Both the position numbers and the translations under genes were made by a program. Under the pieces are notes generated by a model, which saw only the letters and a list, made by a program, of their open reading frames with translations, was not told the DNA's origin and ran no database searches. From Sphingopyxis panaciterrae (GTDB taxonomy: Bacteria > Pseudomonadota > Alphaproteobacteria > Sphingomonadales > Sphingomonadaceae), in the NCBI RefSeq assembly GCF_011762125.1, contig NZ_JAASQN010000002.1, forward strand, positions 372,001-436,000: a stretch of DNA of 64,000 nt. Reading direction: 5' to 3'. Positions 37,996 through 47,550 of this stretch are shown here, in pieces (within the stretch, counting starts at the first letter, position 1; every line of letters begins with the position of its first letter).

Positions 37996-38195
37996 CAGCC
38001 GCCTCCCACGAAATGGACGATTTCCAGGGCATCGCCTTCTGCCAGCGTCACCTCGGCCAAGGTCGAGCGCGGCACGATCGCGCGGTTGCGTTCGACCGCG
38101 ACCTTTTTCACGTCGAGCCCCAGCGAGGCCACGAGGTCCGCGATGCTGCCCGCGCGCACCTGCCTGGGATCGCCGTTGAGGATGATCGAGATCAC
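37995..38195 (-). CDS. thiS: Sulfur carrier protein ThiS
   Basis: A 66-residue ubiquitin-like protein, from GTG ([20 protein letters not shown]) to the C-terminal FVGGG whose last Gly becomes the thiocarboxylate that donates sulfur to Thi[15 protein letters not shown] is the standard ending. The GTG start was chosen because the nearby ATG at 38200 is out of frame. It is first in the thiS-VOC-thiG unit and divergent from aroQ across about 80 bases. I see no TPP riboswitch in that spacer. Confidence 0.93.
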   Translation of the reverse strand: MISIILNGDPRQVRAGSIADLVASLGLDVKKVAVERNRAIVPRSTLAEVTLAEGDALEIVHFVGGG

Positions 38196-38274
38196 CGCAT
38201 TCCGCCTTCTTTGCCTTTTGCCGAGCAGCCCATATAGGGGGACCGCGCGTCCCCGCAACCGAAAGACCCAGCCC

Positions 38275-38727
38275 TTGACCAACGATCGCTCTGATAAGCC
38301 GACCGTCTATGTCCTCTCCGGCCCCAATCTCAACCTGCTCGGCACACGCGAGCCCGAGATTTACGGACACGACACGCTGAACGATATTCATGCGCGGCTC
38401 GAAGCGCAGGCGGCGGAATTCGGCCTGCGCGTCGAATGCCGCCAGACGAACCATGAAGGCGTGCTGATCGACTGGCTGCACGAGGCCTATGTCGCGGGCG
38501 CCAAGGCGGTGCTGCTCAACGCCGGCGGCTATACGCACACATCGATCGCGATTCACGATGCGATCAAGTCGATCAAGGTGCCGGTGATCGAGGTTCATCT
38601 GTCGGACCCGATGAAACGCGAAGAATTCCGGCATTTAAGCTATGTCGGCATGGCCGCGGTGGCGCATTTTGCCGGGCATGGCGCGAACAGCTATACGCTG
38701 GCGCTGGACGCCGCCGCCCGTCTCTGA
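38275..38727 (+). CDS. aroQ: 3-dehydroquinate dehydratase, type II
   Basis: A 150-residue dodecameric enzyme of the shikimate pathway. The motif [20 protein letters not shown] carries the catalytic Tyr; [16 protein letters not shown] and [19 protein letters not shown] complete the active site. The start is TTG at 38275, giving the family length. The accB start codon lies 71 bases after the aroQ stop, making an aroQ-accB-accC unit as in many alphaproteobacteria. Confidence 0.94.
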   Translation: MTNDRSDKPTVYVLSGPNLNLLGTREPEIYGHDTLNDIHARLEAQAAEFGLRVECRQTNHEGVLIDWLHEAYVAGAKAVLLNAGGYTHTSIAIHDAIKSIKVPVIEVHLSDPMKREEFRHLSYVGMAAVAHFAGHGANSYTLALDAAARL

Positions 38728-38797
38728 CAAGAGGGCGCCAGCAAAAACGGGGTCAGGGCGTCGGAACACCGACACCGCAACAACAGGAAAAATTCTC

Positions 38798-39277
38798 ATG
38801 GGTGACCATAAAGACAATGGCATCAACATCGATCCGGCGTTCGTTCGCGCGCTGGCCGAACTGCTCGACGACACGCAGCTTTCGGAAATCGAGGTCGAGG
38901 ACGGCGACCGCAAGGTGCGCGTCGCGCGCACGCTGACCGCCGCCCCCGTCGCTTATGCCGCAGCACCGGTCGCGGCTCCCGCCGCCGCTGCACCGGCCGC
39001 TACGGTTGCCGCCGCCGCTCCGGCGCCCGCCGCCGACAATTTCGCCGACGCCGTAAAGTCGCCGATGGTCGGCACCGTCTATCTCGCGCCCGAACCGAGC
39101 GCGCCCAATTTCGCCGCCGTCGGCTCGGCGGTGAAGGCCGGCGACACGATTTTGATCATCGAGGCGATGAAGGTGATGAACCCGATCACCGCCCCGGCCG
39201 CAGGCACGCTAAAGGCGGTGCATGTCGAGAACAGCCAGCCGGTCGAATTCGACCAGCCGCTGTTCACCATCGGCTGA
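38798..39277 (+). CDS. accB: Biotin carboxyl carrier protein of acetyl-CoA carboxylase
   Basis: A 159-residue protein. An N-terminal helical part is followed by a long Ala/Pro linker (about residues 52-85), then the biotinyl domain, with Lys in EAMKVMNP as the biotin site. It carries carboxybiotin between AccC and AccDA in malonyl-CoA synthesis. An AGGAAAAA ribosome site precedes the ATG. accC starts 7 bases after its stop. Confidence 0.96.
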   Translation: MGDHKDNGINIDPAFVRALAELLDDTQLSEIEVEDGDRKVRVARTLTAAPVAYAAAPVAAPAAAAPAATVAAAAPAPAADNFADAVKSPMVGTVYLAPEPSAPNFAAVGSAVKAGDTILIIEAMKVMNPITAPAAGTLKAVHVENSQPVEFDQPLFTIG

Positions 39278-39284
39278 GGCCCGC

Positions 39285-40646
39285 ATGAGCATCGACAAGC
39301 TGCTGATCGCCAACCGCGGCGAGATCGCGCTGCGCATCCACCGCGCGTGCCACGAAATGGGAATCAGGACCGTCGCGGTCCATTCGACCGCCGACGCCGA
39401 CGCGATGCACGTCCGCCTCGCCGACGAGGCCGTGTGCATCGGCCCGCCGAGCGCCAAGGACAGCTATCTCAACATCCCGGCGATCATTTCGGCGGCCGAA
39501 GTCACCAACGCCAACGCGATCCATCCCGGCTACGGCTTCCTGTCGGAAAACGCCCGCTTCGCCGAGATCATCGAGGCGCATGACATCTGTTTCGTCGGGC
39601 CGAAGCCCGAACATATCCGCACCATGGGCGACAAGGTCGAGGCAAAGCGTACCGCGGTCGCGCTCGGCCTGCCGGTCGTTCCGGGTTCGCCCGGCGCGGT
39701 CACCTACAGCGAAGAGACGAAGCGGCTTGCGCACGAAATCGGCTATCCGGTGCTGATCAAGGCGGCGTCGGGCGGCGGCGGGCGCGGAATGAAGGTCGTT
39801 CCCGACGAGGACAGCCTCGAAAGCCTGATGGGCCAGGCGTCGAGCGAAGCGGCGGCGGCGTTCGGCGACCCGACCGTTTACATGGAAAAATATCTCGGCA
39901 ACCCGCGCCACATCGAATTCCAGGTGTTCGGCGACGGCCAGGGCAATGCCATCCACCTCGGCGAGCGCGACTGCTCGCTGCAGCGCCGCCATCAGAAGGT
40001 GCTCGAAGAAGCCCCCTCGCCGATCATCTCCGCCGACGAACGCGCGCGCATGGGCAAGGTGTGCGCCGATGCGATGGCGGCGATGCAGTATCGCGGCGCC
40101 GGCACGATCGAATTCCTGTGGGAAAATGGCGAGTTTTTCTTCATCGAGATGAACACGCGCATCCAGGTCGAACATCCGGTGACCGAGATGATCACCGGCT
40201 TCGACCTGGTCCGCGAACAGATCCGCATCGCCGACGGCCGCGGGCTGTCGGTCCGGCAGGAAGATCTGGAATTTCGCGGTCACGCGATGGAATGCCGTAT
40301 CAACGCCGAAGACCCGCGCACCTTCATGCCCTCGCCGGGCAAGGTCACCAATTATCACGCCGCGGGCGGCATGCATGTGCGCGTCGATAGCGGGCTGTAC
40401 GCCGGCTATTCGATCCCGCCCTATTACGACAGCATGATCGCCAAGCTGATCGTCTATGGCCGGACGCGCGAAAGCTGCATGATGCGGATGCGCCGCGCGC
40501 TCGAGGAAATGGTGGTCGGCGGCGTCAAGACCAACATTCCGCTCCACCAGGCGCTGCTTGCGGCGCCCGACGTGATCAACGGCGACTATACGATCAAGTG
40601 GCTCGAGGAATGGCTCGCGCGGCAGGATGAAGAAGGCGCGGCATAA
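39285..40646 (+). CDS. accC: Biotin carboxylase subunit of acetyl-CoA carboxylase
   Basis: A 453-residue ATP-grasp enzyme that carboxylates biotin on AccB. The N-terminal [20 protein letters not shown], the glycine-rich ATP loop [14 protein letters not shown] (about residues 160-173), and [20 protein letters not shown] (catalytic Arg/Glu region) are intact. Length is normal. It follows accB closely in the same operon. Confidence 0.97.
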   Translation: MSIDKLLIANRGEIALRIHRACHEMGIRTVAVHSTADADAMHVRLADEAVCIGPPSAKDSYLNIPAIISAAEVTNANAIHPGYGFLSENARFAEIIEAHDICFVGPKPEHIRTMGDKVEAKRTAVALGLPVVPGSPGAVTYSEETKRLAHEIGYPVLIKAASGGGGRGMKVVPDEDSLESLMGQASSEAAAAFGDPTVYMEKYLGNPRHIEFQVFGDGQGNAIHLGERDCSLQRRHQKVLEEAPSPIISADERARMGKVCADAMAAMQYRGAGTIEFLWENGEFFFIEMNTRIQVEHPVTEMITGFDLVREQIRIADGRGLSVRQEDLEFRGHAMECRINAEDPRTFMPSPGKVTNYHAAGGMHVRVDSGLYAGYSIPPYYDSMIAKLIVYGRTRESCMMRMRRALEEMVVGGVKTNIPLHQALLAAPDVINGDYTIKWLEEWLARQDEEGAA

Positions 40647-40771
40647 CGCCGCGCGCCTGTCACCCGCCTTTTTGCCGAGGTTCGTCATGTCCGGAGTGGC
40701 GATATGTGCGATGCGCCGAGTTGTGCGCCCGCTCACTTTAACTGTGTGATTTTTTTGGCTATGGCACCGGC

Positions 40772-42127
40772 ATGGTCAAAAAATCTCTCCCTTCGATGCG
40801 CCCCGCTGCGGCGCTGATCCTTCCGCTGGCGCTCGCCGCGTCGCCCGTCCTCGCGCAGGAGGTCAAGGAGGATTCGGTGATCCTTCAGCCCGACAAGGTC
40901 GCCGACGACGCGCCCGTCGTCGCCGCTGAGGTCGCGCTGCCGAACTGGAGCGAGGCCAATGCGACCGCGCTGCTCAGCGCGATCGAAGGCGCCGGCGACG
41001 AAGGGCTGTTCGCCAAGGATTATCATCCCGACGAACTCGCCGCCGCGATCATGGCGAAGGATCAGGACCGGCTCGATCAGGTCGCGACCGACAGCTTCCT
41101 GCTGCTCGCGACGCATCTGCGCGACGGCCGGACACCCAATGCCGCGCGCAAACAATGGTTCATGGTCGACAGCGACGGCGATGCCGAACCGCTGTTGCCG
41201 CTGCTCACCACCGCGCTGGCGACCGGCTCGATCGCCGAAACGCTCGCGCGCTTCGATCCCGTGCATCCCGATTTCGCAGTGCTCAAGGCATCGCTGAAGA
41301 AAGCCAAGACGCCCGCCGAGGCCAATGCGATCCGCGTCAACATGGAACGCTGGCGCTGGATGCCTCGCGACCTCGGCGAACGCTATGTCGTCAGCAACGT
41401 CCCCGAATATCTGACCCGCGTCATCCATGGCGGCACCACGATCGCGACGCACAAGGCCGTCGTCGGCAAGGCGTCGACCCCGACGCCGCAGCTCAACCCG
41501 CTGGCCACCGGCGTCATCGTCAATCCGACCTGGACGCTGCCGCGCAGCATCATCAACGAAGGTATCGGCGCGACGATCGCCAACAATCCGGCGTCCGCGC
41601 GGCGGCAGGGCTATACCTGGACGGGCAGCGGCAAGACGCTGTCGGTGGTGCAGCAACCCGGTGCGAACAATGCATTGGGCGTGATGAAGATGGAAATGCT
41701 CAATCCGCACGCCATCTACCTGCATGACACGCCTTCGAAGGGCGCCTTTGGCGCCGCCGCGCGGGCGTTCAGCCACGGCTGTATCCGCACCGAACGTGCG
41801 CTGCATTTCTCGGGCCTGATGGCGGTCTATTTCGCGGGCCGGAGCCCCGAGGAATTCGGCGAGGCGATCGCGAGCGGCAAGACGACGAAATTCTCCTTCG
41901 CTCAGCCCTTCCCCGTCTATGTCGCTTATTGGACCGTCGTTCCCGACGGCAAGGGCGGCGTGAAGAAGCTTGCCGACATCTATGGCCGCGATGCGCCCGT
42001 CGTCGCGAGCTTCGCGAAGGAAGGCCGCCCCGCCGCCGCGCTCATCGCGCCGCCGCCGCCCGAGGTCGTCCCGACCGTCAAGACGACCGCGCGCGTGACG
42101 ACGCCGGGGACGAGCGGGATATATTGA
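40772..42127 (+). CDS. L,D-transpeptidase, YcbB/LdtD type
   Basis: A 451-residue periplasmic enzyme with signal peptide PAAALILPLALAASPVLAQ. It forms 3-3 peptidoglycan cross-links or attaches substrates to stem peptides. The YkuD catalytic region is in the second half: YLHDTPSKGAFG, then RAFSHGCIRTERA with the nucleophile Cys (about residue 338). A Pro/Val-rich tail follows. The N-terminal peptidoglycan-binding-like part resembles YcbB but is shorter. It is a single gene. Confidence 0.92.
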   Translation: MVKKSLPSMRPAAALILPLALAASPVLAQEVKEDSVILQPDKVADDAPVVAAEVALPNWSEANATALLSAIEGAGDEGLFAKDYHPDELAAAIMAKDQDRLDQVATDSFLLLATHLRDGRTPNAARKQWFMVDSDGDAEPLLPLLTTALATGSIAETLARFDPVHPDFAVLKASLKKAKTPAEANAIRVNMERWRWMPRDLGERYVVSNVPEYLTRVIHGGTTIATHKAVVGKASTPTPQLNPLATGVIVNPTWTLPRSIINEGIGATIANNPASARRQGYTWTGSGKTLSVVQQPGANNALGVMKMEMLNPHAIYLHDTPSKGAFGAAARAFSHGCIRTERALHFSGLMAVYFAGRSPEEFGEAIASGKTTKFSFAQPFPVYVAYWTVVPDGKGGVKKLADIYGRDAPVVASFAKEGRPAAALIAPPPPEVVPTVKTTARVTTPGTSGIY

Positions 42128-42167
42128 GGGGCTTTCGCTTTTCAGTCGGCAACCTAGATTTCTTTTC

Positions 42168-42261
42168 TTCGTCACCCCGGACTTGATCCTGGGTCCCGCT
42201 CGACCTGGAGAACTGCCGGTACTTCAAAAACGGGATCCCGGGTCAAGCCCGGGATGACGAA
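42168..42261. repeat. Dispersed nested palindrome, family A
   Basis: Left arm TTCGTCACCCCGGACTTGAT / CCTGGGTCCCGC; right arm AACGGGATCCCGGGTCAAGC / CCGGGATGACGAA. It fills the spacer between the two convergent L,D-transpeptidase-type genes and could end both transcripts, although no T tract follows it directly. Confidence 0.9.
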
Positions 42262-42313
42262 GTGGAAAGAGCAGAAGGCTGGACGACAGGAACGTCCGCT
42301 AATCACGCAGACG

Positions 42314-43042
42314 CTAATCCGCTGTCTTCGGAAACACACCGTTGGTCGCACCGGTGCGGACGATATTCTCCGTCCCAGGGAGCGGATCGGCCGGCATTTC
42401 GAACTTCGGCGCCGGCGGCGGCACGCTCAGCTTGTCGGCGAACAGCAGCCGGCCGGGACCAAGCTTGTAGAGGATCATCGGCAATAGCGCCTCGCCGAAG
42501 ACGAAGCAGCCTTCGCTGCGCCCCAGCTTGCCCTGCGTCGCGATCAGCGCCGGGTCGGCGTACCACGCGCCATGGACGACGATCGCGCGCGCGTCGGCGC
42601 TGTAATTATCGGGTTCCAGCCCCGCGAGCCGCATCGACGACCCGTTGCTGCCATAATAATAATCGCTGGTGCGATAGGCGCCGCGCGACGTCGCGAGGCT
42701 GCCCATGCGGTTCGAGAAGCTTTTGAGCCAGCCGTCATGCTGCGGATCCGACCCGCGGCCATGGGTCACCGGATACAACTCGATCTTGCCCGCGACCATG
42801 TCGACCAGCGCAAATCGCGGACGCGACGACGGCAGCCCGAAATCGACGATGCCGACGCGATCGACCTGCGCGATATTACGGTTCTGAACCGCCAACTGCT
42901 GCCGCGCGACCGCCAGATAATCGACCGGCGGCGACGCCGGTGCTATCGGCTGCTGGATCCAGTTCGGCGTCTGCGCGCGCGTGGGAATGGCAGCCATAGC
43001 CCCCGCGCCGGCCAGTGCCGCCAACATCGCCCTGCGATTCAT
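42314..43042 (-). CDS. Murein L,D-transpeptidase catalytic-domain protein
   Basis: A 242-residue exported protein starting MNRRAMLAALAGAGAMAAIP; the twin Arg before the hydrophobic stretch makes Tat export conceivable. The catalytic-domain family motif LGRSEGCFVFGEALLP holds the candidate Cys, with VVHGAWYAD and HGRGSDPQHDGWLKSFSN upstream. It differs from YkuD by the EGC motif in place of SHGCIR and is probably a periplasmic peptidoglycan enzyme. It is convergent with the larger L,D-transpeptidase, the palindrome lying between them. Confidence 0.86.
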   Translation of the reverse strand: MNRRAMLAALAGAGAMAAIPTRAQTPNWIQQPIAPASPPVDYLAVARQQLAVQNRNIAQVDRVGIVDFGLPSSRPRFALVDMVAGKIELYPVTHGRGSDPQHDGWLKSFSNRMGSLATSRGAYRTSDYYYGSNGSSMRLAGLEPDNYSADARAIVVHGAWYADPALIATQGKLGRSEGCFVFGEALLPMILYKLGPGRLLFADKLSVPPPAPKFEMPADPLPGTENIVRTGATNGVFPKTAD

Positions 43043-43254
43043 TACGTCATTCACTTTGCAACCCAACCCCGCATTGGCCGCCCTTTGGCGGTCCCTCGGC
43101 TTTCCATAAGCCCTAAGATGGTGGTCGAAGGCAATATTGTCATGCCCGTCATGCGGGCAGATGTGGCATATTCGCCATGAATAGCGGGTTTACGCTTCCG
43201 AACATTTCCTTCACGCCTTGCCCGCGGCGCAGGGCGGCGATAGGAGCGGGGCCC

Positions 43255-43599
43255 ATGAAAGCGACCATCTGGCACAATCCCGCCTGCGGCACCTCGCGCA
43301 AGACACTCGCGATTCTCGAAGAGACGCCCGGCGTCGACGTTACGGTCGTCGAATATCTGAAGACGCCGTATAGCGCGGCGAAATTGCGCCAATTGTTCGC
43401 CGACGCCGGCCTCACCGCCCGCGACGCGCTGCGCCTGCGCGGTACCGATGCCGAGGAACGCGGGCTGAAAGACGCGAGCGAGGACGACATCGTCGCCGCG
43501 ATGGCCGAGCATCCCGCCTATGTCGAACGCCCGATCGTCGAGACCGGCAAGGGGGTCCGTCTTTGCCGCCCGCAGGACCGGGTGCACGAAATCCTCTGA
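43255..43599 (+). CDS. arsC: Arsenate reductase (glutaredoxin-dependent) family protein
   Basis: A 114-residue thioredoxin-fold protein. The start MKATIWHNPACGTSRKTLAI carries the catalytic Cys in ACGTSR; the ArsC signature continues with VEYLKTPYSAAKLRQLF and HPAYVERPIVETGKGVRLCR. Family members reduce arsenate with glutathione/glutaredoxin, but many chromosomal copies outside ars operons (for example YfgD) are unproven. No ars genes are nearby, so the activity is uncertain. Confidence 0.88.
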   Translation: MKATIWHNPACGTSRKTLAILEETPGVDVTVVEYLKTPYSAAKLRQLFADAGLTARDALRLRGTDAEERGLKDASEDDIVAAMAEHPAYVERPIVETGKGVRLCRPQDRVHEIL

Positions 43600-43620
43600 C
43601 CCGCGCCGCTTTGCGGACCC

Positions 43621-44205
43621 TCAATCGCCGGTGACCGGCTCCGCGGTCAGGAATCCCTGCCGGCATATCGGGGTGGTGTCGCCTGCCAGGCAGTCGGACC
43701 AGCGGTACAGCCGCTCGATTTCGACCACCGGCCCGTCGCTGCCACCGCCGCCCATGCCGATATATTGCTTGCCGGTCACCCGGCCGACGATGGTGACATT
43801 GGTGAATTCGTGCACGAGATCGCGGTCATAGACGCCGGCGGCGCACGCGACGAAAGTCTGGTAGGTCGGGTCGGGCGTCCAGCGCGGCTCGCCATATTCG
43901 CCGCTGCGCGCCAGGATGATCGTCAGGCAAGCGCCGCGGCGCGACCGCTCGATATCATGGACGGCACCCGCCCAGCGCACGCGCGTGCCGATATGCCGCT
44001 CTTCCATCACGTCGTCGGGGTTGAGCGCGGTCGCATCGGCAGCTTTCAGTTCCTCCAGTTCGCGGATCATGTTGCGTTCGCGTTCGGAGAGCCCCGCAGC
44101 CGCATCGGTTTCCGCCGCCTGCCCGGACACGGCGGCGCCAACTATCGCGCAGAACAGCAGCATAGCGGCCCCGATAGCGCGTGTTCTCGTCAAGCCGGCC
44201 TCCAT
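43621..44205 (-). CDS. Exported protein with an Slp-like domain
   Basis: A 194-residue exported protein with signal peptide AIGAAMLLFCAIVGAAVSGQ. The mature part shows a pattern like the outer-membrane Slp family: HIGTRVRWAGAVHDIERS, then VTIVGRVTGKQYIGMGGG and VVEIERLYRW. E. coli Slp is a starvation-induced lipoprotein; no lipobox is seen here, so the resemblance is to the folded domain only. Four Cys are present. The assignment is tentative. Confidence 0.72.
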   Translation of the reverse strand: MEAGLTRTRAIGAAMLLFCAIVGAAVSGQAAETDAAAGLSERERNMIRELEELKAADATALNPDDVMEERHIGTRVRWAGAVHDIERSRRGACLTIILARSGEYGEPRWTPDPTYQTFVACAAGVYDRDLVHEFTNVTIVGRVTGKQYIGMGGGGSDGPVVEIERLYRWSDCLAGDTTPICRQGFLTAEPVTGD

Positions 44206-44272
44206 TTTGCGATGATTATCATGACCATGGCGGCCTAACGGCTTTGACGGCCGGTCACAATGGCGCCGCCGC

Positions 44273-45574
44273 CTACGCCGTCCATTCGGCCGGATTGGCC
44301 TCCTCGCCGATCAGCGCCAGCCCATGTGCGATAGAGGTCAGTTCGCCGCCCGTCGCGATCCGCTCCGCCCCGAAACCGCGGTCGAAGAGCGCGCGGATAG
44401 CGGGAATCAGCGACGAACCGCCGGTCAGGAAGACGCGGTCGACATCGCCCCCTGCGACACCCGCCTTCGCCAGCGCCGCGTCCATCGCGGCTTCGATGCG
44501 GCGCAGGTCGTCGGCGATCCATTGTTCGAAATCGGCGCGGCGCACGTCGGCGGCGATATCGACACCGTCGCCCGAAAAGCGGAACTCGGCCTCCTCGCTG
44601 CTCGACAGGCTGCGCTTGAGCCGCCCGACCGCATCATAGAGCGGAAAGCCCTGCTCATGCTCGATCAGCGCGATCATCCGCCCGACCGGTTCGGGATCGA
44701 CCGCGTCGCGTTGCAGCCGCCGCAGCTCGTCAAGCGTCCGCCGGTTGCGCATCAACGCCAGCCGCGACCAGTCGGCGAAATCGGCGAAATAGCCGCCCGG
44801 GATTTCGAGCAATTTGTCGAAAGACCGGTAGCTCCCGCCCTTGCCGAGCAACGGCAGCACGAGCTTGTCGACAATGCGATAGTCGAACCGGTCACCCGCA
44901 ATCCCGATCCCCGACGAGGCGAGCGGGACGCAGCGGCGCGGCGCCCCCGGTTCGGCGACGCGCACGATCGAAAAGTCGGTGGTACCGCCGCCGAAGTCGG
45001 CGACGAGGATCGTCGCGGGCTCGGTCAGCCGCGCGGCATAGCTGTGCGCGGCGCCCAGCGGTTCGTGAACATAATATATTTCGGCTCCGAATGCCGCGAG
45101 CATCAGGTCGTAACGCCGCCGCGCCAGCGCCGCATCGGGCCGCGCCCCGGCATATTCGACCGGGCGGCCGACGATGATGCGGCGCGGACGCGTGTCGAGC
45201 CGCCCGCCCGCATGGGCGACGAGCCGCTGGAGGAACAGCCGCCCCATGTCCTCGAACCGGTACGGCTTGCCCCAAATCATCGCGCGTTCGAACGACGGGC
45301 TCGCCGCGACGCTCTTGAACGACTGGACAAAGCGGCTGTCGAGCGGCGACTGAAGATATTCGGCGATCGCCCACGGCCCCGCCTCGTGCGCGATCCCCTG
45401 CCATGCGCGCTCTTCCTCCCAGAAGCAGAGCGCCGAGCGAAACACCGCGCCGGCCGCTTCCTCGCCCGCAAATTCGACGAGTTCGGACCCTCCCTGCCCG
45501 TCGGCGAGCGCCACGACGGTGTTGGTGGTGCCGAAATCGAGCCCGAGCGCGCTCGCGGCCGCATTGCTGTCCAT
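44273..45574 (-). CDS. Hsp70-family protein, YegD-like
   Basis: A 433-residue actin-fold ATPase. ALGLDFGTTNTVVALADG (phosphate 1), ILVADFGGGTTDFSIV (phosphate 2) and RVFLTGGSSLIPAIRALF (adenosine) are intact. It lacks the peptide-binding domain of DnaK, like E. coli YegD, so it is an atypical chaperone of unknown client. It follows recF on the minus strand after 81 bases. Confidence 0.9.
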   Translation of the reverse strand: MDSNAAASALGLDFGTTNTVVALADGQGGSELVEFAGEEAAGAVFRSALCFWEEERAWQGIAHEAGPWAIAEYLQSPLDSRFVQSFKSVAASPSFERAMIWGKPYRFEDMGRLFLQRLVAHAGGRLDTRPRRIIVGRPVEYAGARPDAALARRRYDLMLAAFGAEIYYVHEPLGAAHSYAARLTEPATILVADFGGGTTDFSIVRVAEPGAPRRCVPLASSGIGIAGDRFDYRIVDKLVLPLLGKGGSYRSFDKLLEIPGGYFADFADWSRLALMRNRRTLDELRRLQRDAVDPEPVGRMIALIEHEQGFPLYDAVGRLKRSLSSSEEAEFRFSGDGVDIAADVRRADFEQWIADDLRRIEAAMDAALAKAGVAGGDVDRVFLTGGSSLIPAIRALFDRGFGAERIATGGELTSIAHGLALIGEEANPAEWTA

Positions 45575-45655
45575 GGCTTGGCTCCTGTGGATGACCCGGG
45601 GTCCCGCGCGGGGCCGGCGCCTATTGCACAGGCGGTGCCCGCGAGCAAGCCGGGC

Positions 45656-46765
45656 TCACCCCGCCGCGATCCGCCCGCCCGCGATCCGAAACCGCGTTGC
45701 CGGTCCCGGCATATCATCGAACAGCGCCGCTTCGGTCCCCGTCAGCCAGGCCTGCCCGCCCTGCCCTGCCAGCCGCTCATAAAGCGCCGCGCGGCGCATC
45801 GGGTCGAGATGCGCCGCGACTTCGTCGAGCAGCAGCAGCGGGCGCGCGCCGCGCCGCCGCGCGACCAGATCGCTGTGCGCGAGGACGAGCGACAGCAGCA
45901 TCGCCTTCTGCTCGCCGGTCGAGCAGCGCGCCGCCGCGCGGCCGGTCGCGGCATGGACGGCGCCCAAGTCATCACGGTGCGGCCCGGCGGTCGCACGCCC
46001 CGCGGCGGCATCGATCCGGCGGCGTGTTCTGAACAGCATTTTCAGCGCATCAACATCATAGGGCGCCGTCCGCGGCGCGCCATCGCCGTCGACGAGCGTC
46101 AGCAGCGGGCGCGCGAAAGGTGCGTCGGGCTGTTCCGCCAGTTCGGCGGCGAGCGCCACCAGGGTGTCTTGGCGCGCCGCATCCATCGCCGCGCCATGTT
46201 CGGCCAGTTGCACCTCGAGGCTGGTCAGCCATTGCTCGTCGGCGGCCGGAAGATCGGCGAGCAGCTTGCCGCGCGCACGCAGCGCCGCTTCATAGCGGTT
46301 GCCATGCTGCGCGTGCCGCGGGTCAAGCGCGAGGACGAGCCGGTCGAGGAAGCGCCGCCGGTTGCCCGCGGTCTCGACGAACAACCGGTCCATCGCCGGG
46401 GTCAGCCATAGCACCGCGATCCATTCGCCGAGCGAAGCCGCCGCCGCCGATGCGCCGTTGATCCGCACGATCCGCCGCCCCGGATGCGCGGCTTCGATCC
46501 CCGTCCCCAGGGCGACCGGCGACAGCTCCGCCCCCGCCTGCACTTCGGCAAAGATCGCGAAGCCGCCGCCCGCGCCATCGCGCACCATGTCGGACAGCGG
46601 CGCCCGGCGCAGCCCGCGCCCCGGCGCGAGCAGCGAGATCGCCTCCAATATATTGGTCTTGCCCGCACCATTGTCGCCATGCAGCGCGACAATTCCCGCC
46701 TGTGCGGCCAGATCGGCGCCCGCGTGATTGCGAAAATCGGTCAGCGAAAGGCGGATCAGCGTCAT
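45656..46765 (-). CDS. recF: DNA replication and repair protein RecF
   Basis: A 369-residue SMC-like ATPase that loads RecA at gaps. Walker A is [20 protein letters not shown] (about residues 29-48), the ABC signature region [16 protein letters not shown] is at about residues 271-286, and [11 protein letters not shown] is the Walker B. Length is typical. It is not next to dnaN/gyrB here, as in several alphaproteobacteria. The 255 bases upstream hold an AT-rich stretch and the sigma-54 promoter of the opposite-strand unit. Confidence 0.95.
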   Translation of the reverse strand: MTLIRLSLTDFRNHAGADLAAQAGIVALHGDNGAGKTNILEAISLLAPGRGLRRAPLSDMVRDGAGGGFAIFAEVQAGAELSPVALGTGIEAAHPGRRIVRINGASAAAASLGEWIAVLWLTPAMDRLFVETAGNRRRFLDRLVLALDPRHAQHGNRYEAALRARGKLLADLPAADEQWLTSLEVQLAEHGAAMDAARQDTLVALAAELAEQPDAPFARPLLTLVDGDGAPRTAPYDVDALKMLFRTRRRIDAAAGRATAGPHRDDLGAVHAATGRAAARCSTGEQKAMLLSLVLAHSDLVARRRGARPLLLLDEVAAHLDPMRRAALYERLAGQGGQAWLTGTEAALFDDMPGPATRFRIAGGRIAAG

Positions 46766-46947
46766 GTCGCGGCCGTACTAGGGGATTTATGAGTTTGAAG
46801 GGAGCAGTTTCCCTTCCCATCGGTACGCATAAGACACGTGCATTAAATTTTTCCTATAACCGAAAATTTTACAGATTATCGGCATTTTTCGCCCTGAAAT
46901 TTTCTTTCAAAGCCCCAAAAATCCCACTTAACCGCCAATGAATGAAA

Positions 46948-46964
46948 TTGGCACGGCTCCTGCA
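46948..46964 (+). promoter_or_regulatory. Sigma-54 (-24/-12) promoter
   Basis: TTGGCACGGCTCCTGCA matches the consensus TGGCACG-N4-TTGCA at every position but one, with the key GG (46950-46951) and GC (46962-46963) exactly 12 bases apart. An AT-rich tract at about 46840-46930 upstream could host IHF or an enhancer-binding protein. It points to the 42-codon gene at 47021 and the PspC gene. psp operons are classically sigma-54/PspF-controlled, which supports the call. Confidence 0.8.
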
Positions 46965-47020
46965 CCAGTGCCGGCATCCACCGGATGATCCGGATGGAAG
47001 GTTCAAGGAAGGAAAATATC

Positions 47021-47149
47021 ATGGCTCATTTCAACATCGACTCGTTCAAAAGCTACGCGATCGCCGCGGTTGCCTCGCTTTACTGCTCGATGATGTTTCT
47101 CGCCGCCATCGGCCCGAATGGTGCGGAACTCGGCCGGCTGGTCATCTGA
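47021..47149 (+). CDS. Small single-helix membrane peptide upstream of PspC
   Basis: A 42-residue peptide, MAHFNIDSFKSYAIAAVASL continuing YCSMMFLAAIGPNG, with one hydrophobic segment (about residues 13-31) and a short soluble tail. A strong ribosome site (AAGGAAGGAAA) precedes the ATG. It lies between the sigma-54 promoter and the PspC gene and is not PspB by sequence. Coding is judged from the start site, the transmembrane pattern and the operon position. Confidence 0.7.
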   Translation: MAHFNIDSFKSYAIAAVASLYCSMMFLAAIGPNGAELGRLVI

Positions 47150-47205
47150 CCAGCCGCGACAACCCACGAAACGCCGGCCCGATGGCCGGGATGGAAAGGA
47201 AAGAA

Positions 47206-47385
47206 ATGAAACAGGGTTTTCGCAAGAATCGTCGCGACGGGATGATCTTCGGCGTGTGCGCCGGAATGTCGGACCAGTTCGGCATCGACGTCTTGTGGAC
47301 GCGCGTCGGCTTTGTCGCCCTGACGCTTCTGGGCTTCGGCCTGCCTCTGCTGCTGTACCTCGCCGTCGCGATCCTCGCGCCTTAG
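47206..47385 (+). CDS. PspC-domain membrane protein
   Basis: A 59-residue protein: MKQGFRKNRRDGMIFGVCAG, MSDQFGIDVLWTRVGFVALT and a second hydrophobic stretch LPLLLYLAVAILAP. This is the PspC domain alone, without the long cytoplasmic tail of enterobacterial PspC. PspC senses envelope stress and signals to PspA/PspF. A GGAAAGGAAAG ribosome site fixes this ATG inside a longer open frame. It ends 55 bases before a terminator. Confidence 0.9.
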   Translation: MKQGFRKNRRDGMIFGVCAGMSDQFGIDVLWTRVGFVALTLLGFGLPLLLYLAVAILAP

Positions 47386-47440
47386 GACAGCCGCCGGCCG
47401 CTTTCGAAGCATCGGTACCGGCCCCCACATTCCCAGGACC

Positions 47441-47475
47441 AAGGGCTCACCGGCTACCCCCGGTGGGCCCTTTTC
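47441..47475 (+). terminator. Rho-independent terminator after the PspC unit
   Basis: AAGGGCTCACCGG pairs with CCGGTGGGCCC (one bulge) around a short loop and is followed by TTTTCATTT. It closes the sigma-54 transcript containing the small peptide and PspC genes. The rest of 47476-47756 holds only a family A palindrome. Confidence 0.82.
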
Positions 47476-47550
47476 ATTTGGCGGTGATAGCCAGCGCAGG
47501 CCCGTAAAGGGAATGACCGCTAACGGCTGTTAGTGGCCATGTCCTTTTTC

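Noticed and set aside
38196..38274. TPP riboswitch upstream of thiS
   Set aside because: The divergent spacer to aroQ is only about 80 bases and lacks the conserved CTGAGA and ACCTGA-type elements.
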